Assembly: GCA_037367405.1 (NCBI GenBank)
Contig: JAZKJV010004143.1
Coordinates: 236,374-300,373 of the forward strand
Direction: 5' to 3'
Source of the DNA: Ottelia alismoides
Taxonomy: Eukaryota; Streptophyta; Magnoliopsida; Alismatales; Hydrocharitaceae
Length of the DNA stretch: 64,000 nucleotides
The position numbers and the translations under genes were made by a program. Of this stretch, positions 55,498 through 64,000 are shown one piece after another; the first letter of the stretch is position 1, and the number at the start of each line of letters is the position of its first letter. A model generated the notes under the pieces. That model was given only the letters and a program-made list of their open reading frames with translations, made no database searches and had not been told where the DNA came from.

Positions 55498-57466
55498 ATG
55501 TATTTTTCTCCTACAGATGACAGACTAACCCCATCTGACTCTGACGATGAGATCTACATGCCTCCACATCCTATTGTCGCTCCTCCACTTCCCTCTAGTC
55601 CTGTGCTACCACCACCTCCTCAACCGCCACCACCACCACCTACATATACTCATGTCTCTACACATGCTCCCGTGGTTCCTCCTCATGTTGTGACTCAGTT
55701 TTTGCCACGTATTTTTACTCGTATGTCTCCTTCAGTTCCCCCTGCTCACAGGTCTTGCCCATCATCCAGCATGCCTCATGTATGTAATGAGCACATTGTT
55801 TCTACTGATTGCACTACTGAGTTGTTTATGCAGCATGATTCCATACAGGATGAGCAGGTGCCCTCTCCAGAGGGGAACTTACAGGCTCAGCACTCGGGAG
55901 ATAATCGTGATGTGTCGATTGCTCTGCGAAAGCAGATACGTATGTGTGCTACTTACCATCTTGCAGCCCAGGTTTCCTTGAGCAAATTGTCAGAGGATTT
56001 CAGGAGGTTCACCTTGGCATTATCAGTCGTGGAGATACCACGGACATATCAAGAGTTTCTTCGAGACATTCAGTGGAGATTGGCAATGGAGGAGGAGATG
56101 GCCACCCTATAGTCATGCAGTACGAAGAGTCTTGTTTCCGCTCCAGTTGACGCATACATGTTCATTGTGAAACACCGTACAGATGGCAATGTGGATCGTT
56201 ATAAGGAGAAACTTGTGGCATGAGGGTTCACCCAGACATATGGGGTGGCCTATCAGGATACTTTAATGCCTTTCTCTATGGTGATCTACAGGAGGAGGTC
56301 TACATGCAGCAGTCACCTGGGTTTGCTACTGAGGGGGAGTGTTAGAAGGTTTGTAGGCTACATAAGGCTATATATGGCCTTAAGCAGAGTCCAAAAGCAT
56401 GGTTCCAGAAGCTCTCGGACTTGATATAGCAGCAGAGGTTTGTGTAATCCACTGTCGATCACTCTTTGTTTGTGCACAAGACCCAGAGAGGTACTATTGT
56501 CATTCTTGTTTACGTTGACGACATTATTGTTAGTTTGTTACAGGGGATGATGAGCAGGGCATTCAGGTTGCCAAGGACTTTCTAGCTCAGTTTGTAACCA
56601 AGGACCTTGGAAATTTACGTTACTTCCTTGGATTGGAGTTTGCCAGGAACCAGCGAGGTCTTGTGATGACCCAGAGGAAGTATGTTACAGATCTTCTTTC
56701 AAAGACAAGCATGGCATGTTGCAGACCTGTTATTACTCCTACTGACCCGAGCATGAAGCTCTATGATAATGACACTGAAGAGGTCGACAAGAGGAGGTAC
56801 ATGGAGCTTGTTGGCATAATATAAGTAACTATTACCAGGCCCGGCATATCCTTTACTGTGAGCAAAGTGAGTCAGTTTATGGTGCAGCCCAGACAGGTAC
56901 ATATGGATGCAATCCATATGATTCTGAGGTATTTGAAGACATCACCAGGTACTGGACTTCTTTTCAGTAGAGGCACATCTCTTCTAGTTACAGCGTGTGT
57001 GGATGCAGATTATGTTGGGTGTCTAAAGGATGGGAAGTCTAATTCAGGCTTCGCTGTGTTCATAAAGAATTCATTGGTCTCGTGGAAGAGCAAGAAGCAG
57101 ACAATGATTGCTAGATCGAGCATTGAGTCAGAATACAAGGCTATGGCACAGGCTAGCACTGAGATGATGTGGGTCAGATCTGTTCTTACTGACTTGACTA
57201 TAGAGGTGCATCTTCCCATGCACCTCCAATGTGACAATCAGGTTGCTCTTTTCATTGCCAACAATCCAGCATTTCATGAGAGGACCAAGCACATAAAGGT
57301 GGATTGTTGCTACACTCGTGACATGATATAGAAGGGTCTTATCGCCACTACACATCTTAGCTCTGGAGCCCAGACATCAGATGTTCTTACTAAGGCTCTA
57401 GCCAGAGGGCCTTATCAGACATGTTGTTCCAAGCTGAGCCTGATTGATATCTACGCTCCAGCTTGA
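55498..57466 (+). pseudogene. pol: RT and RNase H of element F
   Basis: A proline-rich linker (55560-55690) leads to RT: QWRLAMEEEMATL, TDGNVDRYKEKLVA, a TGA, GFTQTYGVAYQDT. At about 56266 the sequence jumps from QDT to NAFLYGD-equivalent text. About 100 bases present in element D, including the catalytic LDVKNAF aspartate segment, are deleted. The VYVDDIIV motif survives near 56508 and is followed by a short insertion. RNase H at 56858-57331: VDADYVGCLKDGKSNSGFAV, KSKKQTMIARSSIESEYKAM, QCDNQVALFIANNPAFHERT. Closes at TGA 57464. Confidence 0.88.
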
Positions 57467-57473
57467 GGCGAAA

Positions 57474-57617
57474 TGTTGAGATAATTGATATCTTTTTTAT
57501 TGTTCTCTTATTATCTTTTTATTTTGTTTTCTTCTTGTAATTTTCCCAATAGGTTCCTCTCCTATATAAGAGAACCCAAGGGCCTCTCATTAATGAAATT
57601 CATATTTTCCCTCAATA
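57474..57617 (+). repeat. 3' LTR of element F
   Basis: TGTTGAGATAATTGATATC...TTTTCCCTCAATA, 144 bp, with TATATAAGAG at about 57572. The tail has lost the canonical CA end. Confidence 0.85.
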
Positions 57618-58399
57618 TTTCATTATTAATTTATTATAGTATTAAATATATATAAATATAAATCTATGTAAATATATAAGAATATATGTATAAAAATGCT
57701 ATTTATTTATTTAATTTAAAAATTCAAAATCAACTATAGCCCAACTAAATACAATTAGTCGTCTGAATCCTTAATCGATGACCCGACAGACCGAGTATCG
57801 ATTACCGACTTGTGCAACATTGGTCAATAGTTAACCATGTGGGGGTTCTTTCCAACCGCATAGGGACGTGAGATAGGGGTATCCTTTTGCACCTTTGTTG
57901 TTTGTGTTTGTTTCTAATGATTCGATGACGATGGTTGGCATAGCAATATGTGGTCGCTACTATGAGGGGTACAAGTGGGATGAAGTATCTAATTCAAGAC
58001 TACATTACACAGTCGTCGTTGTGGAAGGTGGGGCTTCAATCTGCGAAGGTTTATCATCAGTACTCAATCTTTTAAGGGGTGTTTCTGGTGGCCAACAAGA
58101 ATAAATCTACTTAGTGCCTTTGGTAAGACAATGGTAGAGATATCAGCATGTGAGGATTAGTTAAGGACCAAAGAGCTTCAGTATCTTGGCCTCTCGTTGG
58201 TCTATGGTAGACTCAAGCAATCTAATTGGGTGTTGTTGAAACACTTATCCTCGAAGAGTTTTTTATTACTCTTAAAGTGTTTTGATTGATGAACAAAATG
58301 CAATTAAAATGCTATTAAAGATCAAGTCCTACGAAAGATTATATTAGATAATTGTTTATGTTATTAACAATCCTAACGCATGTTACTACATTAAAAGAA
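57618..58399. other. Unassigned sequence between element F and the LINE
   Basis: A/T-rich DNA, then a mixed-composition stretch with a 69-codon open frame (57895-58104) of no known family. It could be the ORF1 end of the LINE that follows, but there is no motif to show it. Confidence 0.3.
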
Positions 58400-58639
58400 G
58401 AAAAACAAATGTCTCGGGATCAGGATCAATGCAGATGATTTCATCGGAGCTTAGGATATGGTTGCCCAAGACAAGCGCCATCAAGCTATCATTGTCATAT
58501 GTGAGTTAACGGGACAATGCACTGTAACTAAGCATGATACAGGATCATTATGCCCAATTCAGGAAATATAGTGGAATTGGAGCCGCCAATCATGATTAAT
58601 GTCGATCTTGGTTAAGGGCAAGTGGGCCACCAGGTGCAT

Positions 58640-60476
58640 ATCTTAAGGGCCACTTGTAAGGGCCATTGGCTAGTTGGGTGAGATTTTAACGTGACGTTGC
58701 TTTCCTCGAACCGTCCAAGATGAAGATACCATGGGTGTCAAGATCTTGGTTCTGGGGACTTGGAATAGATTATTGGGGAGCTGCAACTGGAAGATGCTCG
58801 TTACATGTGGAGGAGCACAGGGTGTCGCTAGAAGCTTAACCGCTTTTTAGGATCCATGGAGTTACTAGAGGCCTTGCCACCGGCATGTGTGCATAATATT
58901 GACAGTTGCGAACTTAGTTGACAAGTTAGTGGAATTACAAAGGTGGTTGTATAGATTCATGTGGTAGCCGAGGGCTTGCCATAGTGCTTGGCAGGATGCT
59001 GCACATGCAGAGATTAGACTTGATGGTGTTGAGGGCAGTCGAGATTTATCTCCAGTGGAGATAGAGGATAGAACATGATACCACAATATCATCCAAGACG
59101 AAGGTGACATAATATCAACATGGGATACCAATACCAGATTCTTTTATGCGGTGGCTTGTGGTAGAAGATGTAGCAACATAATCCATATCTTGGTCGTGGA
59201 TGGGGTGTGTATAGACGGTGACAGAAGATAGGCAAGGCCTGGGCTGATTATTTCTGTAATTCTTCGCGTAGGGAAAGGCACGAGGAGTAGAGGTGGCTCA
59301 GCATTGGAGTGTTGTCTCTTCCTCACCCTGAAGGGGAAACATCCGACTAGGGAGGTTAGGGGGAGGAGGTTAGAACGATGATTTCGATTTGAATGTAGAT
59401 GGGATGCGGGGACCATATGGTTTTCCTATTTATCTCTCTCTCATGATTCTGGAACATGGTAGAGGATGATGTGATTTCCTTGATGGAGGAGTGTGTACAG
59501 GGAAATGCATGTATTGATAGAGTCAATAAAACATTGTTGTTCCTCCTACCCCAGAAGGAAGCCTTGGAGCGGGTTGGGGATTTCTGCTCCATTGCCTTGT
59601 CGAACAGCCTTAATATAGTGGTGGCTACGGTCGTAGGAAACATGTTAAGATGGGTTCTTTATGACATTATCTTTCTCGTGCATTTAGTCTTCATCTCAAG
59701 GAGACAAACAATGGACAACTTAACGATGGTTAAGAGATAGGGGCGGATTGGAAGAAACAATTGATTAACGGTTTGTTTTGGAAGTTGGATTCTCAAAAGC
59801 ATACAATTGTGTAGATTGGTGCTTTTTATAGTTTACACCGCGAAACGTGGGTTCCCAAAGCCTAGATTTCATGGATGCGGAAGGATTCACCCAACCACAA
59901 CATGCAGGGTTGCCCTTTGGCACTCTTGCTCTTTGTTTTGGCTACCTATGTTTTAGCATGCCTGGTGGAGTAGGTAATATAACAGAGCTCCTCCTCTGGT
60001 TACGCTCTGGGTAGCATATCCATTCCAATGTTATAATACGTAGAAGATACAGTCTTCTTCAATTAAGGGGTAAGGAGGAGGTAAGGGGAATGTTCGATAA
60101 TCTTGACATCTTTGGGGTAATGTCAGGCTTGAGGGCTAATCAAGATAAGCTAGTTATAGTCTCAATTAAGTTTTAACCTTTTGGAGACATAAGCTGATGG
60201 CTATGGGTTGGAGTTGGGCACTCGTGGCTCTCTTCTGATCCGCTTTTTGGGACTCCCTTTGTGTTGTCGCAAACAACACACGATTGGCGATTGGTGATAT
60301 AAAAGTTGGAACATAAGTTAACTGGGTGGAAGTTGTCTTTCTTTTTTATCAAGGGGAGGGCATCTGTTAGTGAAAGTATTCCTGGCAACTATCAGTCTTT
60401 TCTACATGCCATCGAGGTTGTTGTCGACATTGGGATTCGTTGTCGCTTGGAGTCAATCATAAGTAGATTCCTCTAG
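58640..60476 (+). pseudogene. LINE endonuclease and reverse transcriptase remnants
   Basis: Endonuclease: WLVG*DFNVTLLSSNR near 58667-58720 matches the GGDFN motif with one stop. RT: NKTLLFLLPQKEALERVGDF, CSIALSNSLNIVVATVVGNM and FISRRQTMDNL at 59525-59730 match the family's LPKK...DFRPISL.N..YKI..K...R and FI.GR. QGCPLALLLFVLATYVLACL near 59905-59970 matches QGCPLSPLLF. The catalytic box reads YVEDTVFF at 60037-60060 where the family has Y-A-D-D, so the first catalytic aspartate is E. Stops are frequent. Confidence 0.8.
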
Positions 60477-60485
60477 GGTAGTTTT

Positions 60486-61140
60486 CAAGGTTTAAAAAAT
60501 CGGACCGGACCGCCCGGTCGGACTGGTTGGACCGAGAACCGACCTCGACCCGATCGGTTTGGCTGGTTTTGTGCAATTAATTTCAAAAAGAAAATGAAAA
60601 TCAGGTCTGGTTGGTGGTCGGACCTGGTTGACCCAGATTGGTCCGGTTTTGACGGTTTGGTAAATTTTCAAAAAATAAAGGTTTAAATAATGAAATAAAG
60701 GGGTTTTTATCACTTGTGCCCTTCTTAACTTTGTGATATAAGTTATGTCCCTCTCTTTTTTGGAATATACGTTGTGCCAATACTTTCTTAGAGTAATTTT
60801 CTAAAAGCAACTATAAATAAATGATTACAATATTATATCCATCTATAATTCTAGAAAATGTGACTAACTTTTGTAGAGTTTTACTCGAAATAGGCAATCA
60901 TGTTATTCTATTGAAAGATTTGACATTCTAAATGATTATTTCATTGATATATAAATACATACTTACATATAGGTATCTGGTTTTACCGGTTCGACCGGTC
61001 TGACCAGTAAATAAGCACGGTCCGATTTTTTCCAAGTCGATATAAATGATGATGTCATGCTAACATCATCACCGGTCCGACCCAATTGGACCAAACCGAA
61101 GACTGATCGGTTCAATGTCCGGTCAGGTTTTTAAAACCTT
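60486..61140. mobile_element. Terminal-inverted-repeat element, probably Mutator-like MITE
   Basis: 655 bp inserted in the LINE. Left end CAAGGTTTAAAAAATCGG; right end read in reverse AAGGTTTTAAAAACCTGACC. Flanks GGTAGTTTT (60477-60485) and GGTATTTTT (61141-61149) agree at eight of nine bases, a 9-bp target duplication as made by Mutator-like transposases. LINE coding text continues on both sides (ends near 60470, resumes at 61150). The interior is rich in GGTCCGAC/GACCGG phrases near both ends and A/T-rich in the middle. No transposase is encoded. Confidence 0.8.
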
Positions 61141-61149
61141 GGTATTTTT

Positions 61150-62200
61150 ACTCGAAATGCCCAAGGGACACATATGGTAGATTGGGAGTCAATAGCACTC
61201 CCTAAAGAGGAAAGAGGTTTCGAGTGTTCGCATTTGGAGATGATGAACATGGCTTTGTCGCTCAAGTGGGTGGCACATCTATGCGGAGAAGATAAGATTT
61301 GTACTAAAGATTGATTTGTGGCATATATGTGATTCATGCCTAATGATCTAATAATAGATCCTCGATATCTTGGAAAGGGATTTCCTACGTGTTGCCTCAG
61401 TTCCCAGCTTTGTTCTGGACATCTTTAGGAGATAGGGTTTGCTCGAGTTCTTGATCGATGACTGGACCATTGGAGGGACTTTTGTAGAATAGTTCCTACG
61501 CATGTTTACCTTAGCATCTAACACAGATTAACCGGTATCAGAGGCTTGGGTAGATGGTACTTGGCCCCTAACATTTCGTTCGAAATTTTCCAAGGAACGA
61601 TTTCAGGAGTATCTTGAGCTTTCAGAGATTATTAGCGCCATTGATAGACCACATTGGGGTGTGACCACTGGATTTGGAGGGATGATGTTACACAATGAAG
61701 TATGTGTTTGTGGAGTTAAGGACGACACATGAACCTATACTTGTGGTGCTCAGTCGTGATTATATATTCATTTGGGAGTTACATTTCCCTTTGTAAATAA
61801 AGGTGTTCCTGTGGTTCTTTCTGTGTAGTAGAATTCTGACCAAAGGGAGATGGTCGAGGTTGTGTTCGGGAAATAACAGTGATTGTATACTGTCTGTGTG
61901 TGTGGTGTGTGTGTGGGGGGGGGGGGGGGGGGGGGATGATGGACCGTTTTTTCTCCTGTGGTAGAGGGAAAGAAGTTTGGACATGGCTCACTCTCGACTG
62001 GTTTAACTCTTCGAATCAAACAAACTTGTGGGACTTTATCACTTGTGCTCAGAATGACCCCAACATGTCCTCTTTTTATTAATTGTAGCAGTTTGGGACG
62101 CTTTGGCTTACTTGTAATGGTGTTATTTTTCATGTAGAGCGTTTCAATGTAGATGATGTATTGTTTCTTGCTAAGACTCTCCTCAAACCCCAGATCCTAT
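61150..62200 (+). pseudogene. LINE ORF2 C-terminal remnant
   Basis: MVDWESIALPKEERGFECSH, LEMMNMALSLKW (61170-61275) match the plant LINE pattern VNW..VC.PK..GGLGV..L..MN.ALL.KW. Further on, LTFRSKFSKERFQEYLELSE near 61570-61625 and a final VIFHVERFNVDDVLF near 62120 match the usual closing region. A TG-repeat and a 21-base G run (61915-61935) interrupt it. Confidence 0.75.
61892..61935 (+). repeat. TG microsatellite running into a long G tract
   Basis: An alternating TG stretch (about 61892-61914) passes directly into 21 consecutive G (61915-61935). It could form Z-DNA and a G-quadruplex, and is also a likely place for assembly or sequencing length errors. Confidence 0.85.
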
Positions 62201-62229
62201 AATTTTTCAGCCACATTATGGAGTGATCA

Positions 62230-62537
62230 CCGTAGCATGATCCCCTCTCTTTTGACTAAACAAATGTTTGATTAGAATTCAATTATTTCTTTTATTTCAT
62301 TATAATATTGAAAATGTCAAAAACTATATAAACGCATAAGAATACATATGACAATGATAGCTTATGACGCTATCACAAAACCTATACAATTCATTATCCT
62401 AGCCAAAACAAGTAATTTTCTCTATGCAAAATAGTGAAATCAAACCAGTCCGAACCCTAAATTCGAAGCTATCTTTGCTGACAGAAATAAATGGAAACAG
62501 AAAACCCACTAGATAATTTAAATTTAAACACCGACTT
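62230..62537. other. A/T-rich sequence right of the LINE, possible intron
   Basis: No repeat match in the window and no coding signal. If the minus-strand exon at 62538 is real, this is the start of its intron, probably cut by the LINE. Confidence 0.3.
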
Positions 62538-62910
62538 ACCATCTCGCATGCCGCTCGTAGATCCCAAACCTCAATGGCCGCCCGACTGGAACCTGTAAAC
62601 AGAGCTTCCGCTTCGTATTGCCAAATGGAAAGAGATCAAAGTCATCTCAATGCGCATGCGACGCTTCTCCTGGCAGATCATTCGCTATCGCCTGTCAACT
62701 ATGGTGAAGAGGCGAAAGCTTTTCTATCGGGAAGAGCGCCGATCAGGATATTGTATCGAACATCCACGCTAAGAGGACTGCGATCTGTCGATATCTCCGA
62801 TTGGATGCCGCAGAATTTAAATCCCGCGCTTCGAGGAGGGTGCGAGATCTCAACTGCGACGATTGAGGATTGATCTCGTGAGGTGAATGGGGTTCTGGGG
62901 GAAATGGAGT
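62538..62910 (-). other. Possible first exon (minus strand) with consensus splice donor
   Basis: On the minus strand the GC-richer block 62910-62538 ends GCGAGATG/GTAAGTCGG, a consensus plant splice donor. Behind it at 62938-62951 is CTTTATATATTTTC followed by a C/T-rich stretch, like a TATA box and pyrimidine-rich plant leader. No minus frame stays open through to the donor, so it would be mostly 5' untranslated, with a late ATG just before the donor. A 99-codon plus-strand frame (62574-62873) overlaps it and has no known domain. Confidence 0.25.
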
Positions 62911-62951
62911 GAGAGCGGGAAGGGGTTGTTGGCTCAGAAAATATATAAAGG

Positions 62952-63251
62952 TCTTATTTTGAGATTGAATTTGATCAGAACTAGTTTAGTTATGCAAACG
63001 GGTATGGATACGTTTTCTTCGGCGAAAAGCTCCCCAGAGGAATACGAAGGCATATGTGTGATGCAAACCAATAATCTAGCTTCTCCTCCAATCAATCAGT
63101 CTGATGACTAGTATTTAGTGGTTCAGATTCATTACCCTCATGTTCTATTATTATATCTTAAAAGGTGCCAACCCTATTTTAGTAGTAGAAGAAAGGTATA
63201 GCTTTGTAAATGTTTAAATTGAGAAATAAATATGGAACATGCGTATCTTTA
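62952..63251. other. Unassigned sequence
   Basis: Low-copy-looking A/T-rich DNA. If the minus-strand promoter is real, this would be its upstream region. The plus strand reads TATATAAAGG at 62942, so a plus-strand TATA box is equally possible. Confidence 0.25.
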
Positions 63252-63403
63252 GGGCCTGTTTGGTTGCAGGGTTGGACAGGGTTGGGTTGGGCAGGGGTAC
63301 CCCTGTGAATAGTAAACTGTGAGGAGGAGAACCCTGTTTGGTTGGAGGGGTAACCCGGGTTGGACCAAGCCAACCATGTCCAACCCTCCAACCAAACAGG
63401 CCC
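63252..63403. mobile_element. Tourist-like MITE (PIF/Harbinger type)
   Basis: 152 bp with inverted ends GGGCCTGTTTGGTTG...CAACCAAACAGGCCC and an exact 3-bp target duplication TTA (63249-63251 and 63404-63406). GGGCCTGTTTGG ends with TTA duplications are typical of Tourist MITEs. A second, inner pair (TTGGACAGGG / TCCAACCC) extends the pairing. It encodes nothing and is mobilised in trans by PIF/Harbinger transposase. Confidence 0.92.
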
Positions 63404-64000
63404 TTAGAATATGTACCTCTCTTGTAAAATATCAATTTTAAGATCATATTATCATCATTACTCAGAAAATGGAAATATAATTCACATGCGAGGTACGAAT
63501 GGATTGTAAAGATTCAGACGTCATGGCAAAAATAAAAATATGGATAACAGTATGAAATCAAAACTACGACTATCTTATTATTGTAATATGATTTGCTAAT
63601 AAGATTCTAGTAGAAATCATATTGTTGTTTGGGCATTGATCTTGATTGTTTATCTTGAGGAATGGTTGGAACTGTTTGTTAAAATAAAATAGAAATGGAG
63701 ATAGCGAAGCATTTTCTGTGCTAGTTTTACTACTACAGGTTATATTTGACACGGAAGATGATATGAATATATTGATTACAAACTTTCATGATTACTTATC
63801 TTATAAAACTACCTAAAAAATATTTCTCTAATTCTTTGCTTTGAGAGGGGTGTTGAAAGCTTAAATATATATAATAAGACTATTCAAACATAAATGAACC
63901 TACATTATGATGGCAAATTAATCTTTTAGTGGTGAATCGTGTTTTGTTGAGTTAGATCTCATTGATTTCAGAAGTTGAGTTGAGGGGAATCATTTGCATA
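63404..64000. other. Unassigned A/T-rich sequence at the window end
   Basis: No reading frame of note, no repeat ends and no match elsewhere in the window. Confidence 0.4.

Larger units (their letters stand above)
52501..57617 (+). mobile_element. Element F: Ty1/copia element related to D, heavily decayed
   Basis: About 5.1 kb with ~150-bp LTRs at 52501-52651 and 57474-57617, a primer site at 52652 and polypurine-like TTGAGGCGAAA before the 3' LTR. Gag, protease, integrase, RT and RNase H align with element D in the same order and phrasing. Many more stops, frameshifts and at least one internal deletion mark it as older. Its 5' LTR start is eroded (AGTTAGAGATA against TGTTGAGATA) and the 3' LTR ends CAATA rather than CAACA. 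No target duplication can be read. Confidence 0.9.
58400..62220 (+). mobile_element. Fossil L1-like LINE ORF2, sense strand, split by another insertion
   Basis: Endonuclease, RT and C-terminal segments of a plant LINE follow one another on the plus strand in shifting frames. The left limit is uncertain. The right end is placed after the last recognisable coding text near 62200; no poly(A) run survives. The element is interrupted at 60486-61140. It is far more decayed than the antisense LINE in element B. Confidence 0.75.

Noticed and set aside
59456..59740. 94-codon frame as a host membrane protein
   Set aside because: Its residues align with the LINE RT pattern (LPKKEGA...DFRPISLSN) and it sits between LINE endonuclease and RT remnants.

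Overview
The window is plant nuclear DNA (a flowering plant by its element families) made almost entirely of nested, decayed transposable elements, as in gene-poor or pericentromeric heterochromatin. No intact host gene is visible. The plant assignment rests on Athila-type Ty3/gypsy elements (DSGSSINLLP protease, VTLRSGR Gag tail, tRNA-Asp-like primer site), Ty1/copia elements primed by initiator tRNA-Met, plant L1-like LINEs with a zf-RVT tail, and Tourist-like and other foldback MITEs. I cannot name the species.

Layout. (1) 1-78 is the cut end of a long terminal repeat (LTR) of element B. (2) 79-14890 is element A, an Athila-like gypsy element with two ~3.3 kb LTRs around a decayed gag-pol, inserted in that LTR. 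(3) 14891-19144 continues the B LTR and flanking sequence, carrying a 383-bp foldback MITE, copia-like LTR remnants and a piece of an antisense Athila-like LTR (C). (4) 19145-21250 is unassigned. (5) 21251-36754 is the interior of element B (gag, protease, RT, RNase H, integrase, long 3' noncoding region). It is interrupted by copia element D (24902-29956, clean 5-bp target duplication) and by an antisense, 5'-truncated LINE (about 30658-31853). (6) 36755-42811 is the B 3' LTR and the second copy of the block in (3). (7) 42329-50884 is the antisense element C, reduced to two LTRs and a polypurine stub, with an antisense copia element E (44400-48314) inside one LTR. (8) 50885-52500 is low-copy-looking sequence with one possible host exon. 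(9) 52501-57617 is copia element F, related to D but much more decayed. (10) About 58400-62220 is a sense LINE ORF2 fossil split by a 655-bp terminal-inverted-repeat element. (11) 62230-64000 has a possible promoter and first exon on the minus strand and a 152-bp Tourist-like MITE.

Gag-pol order in A and B is gag, protease, RT, RNase H, integrase, with no env-like ORF. Both carry stops and frameshifts, so neither is autonomous. The most interesting non-coding signal is a set of hairpins in the 3' region of both A and B whose 3' arms copy the polypurine-tract motif (AAGTATAGGGGG). It is followed by a long conserved non-coding block. Order of events read from nesting: B is older than A, D and the LINE inside it; C is older than E; the second LINE is older than its inserted element. 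All identifications are by eye from motifs and self-comparison; no database search was run.
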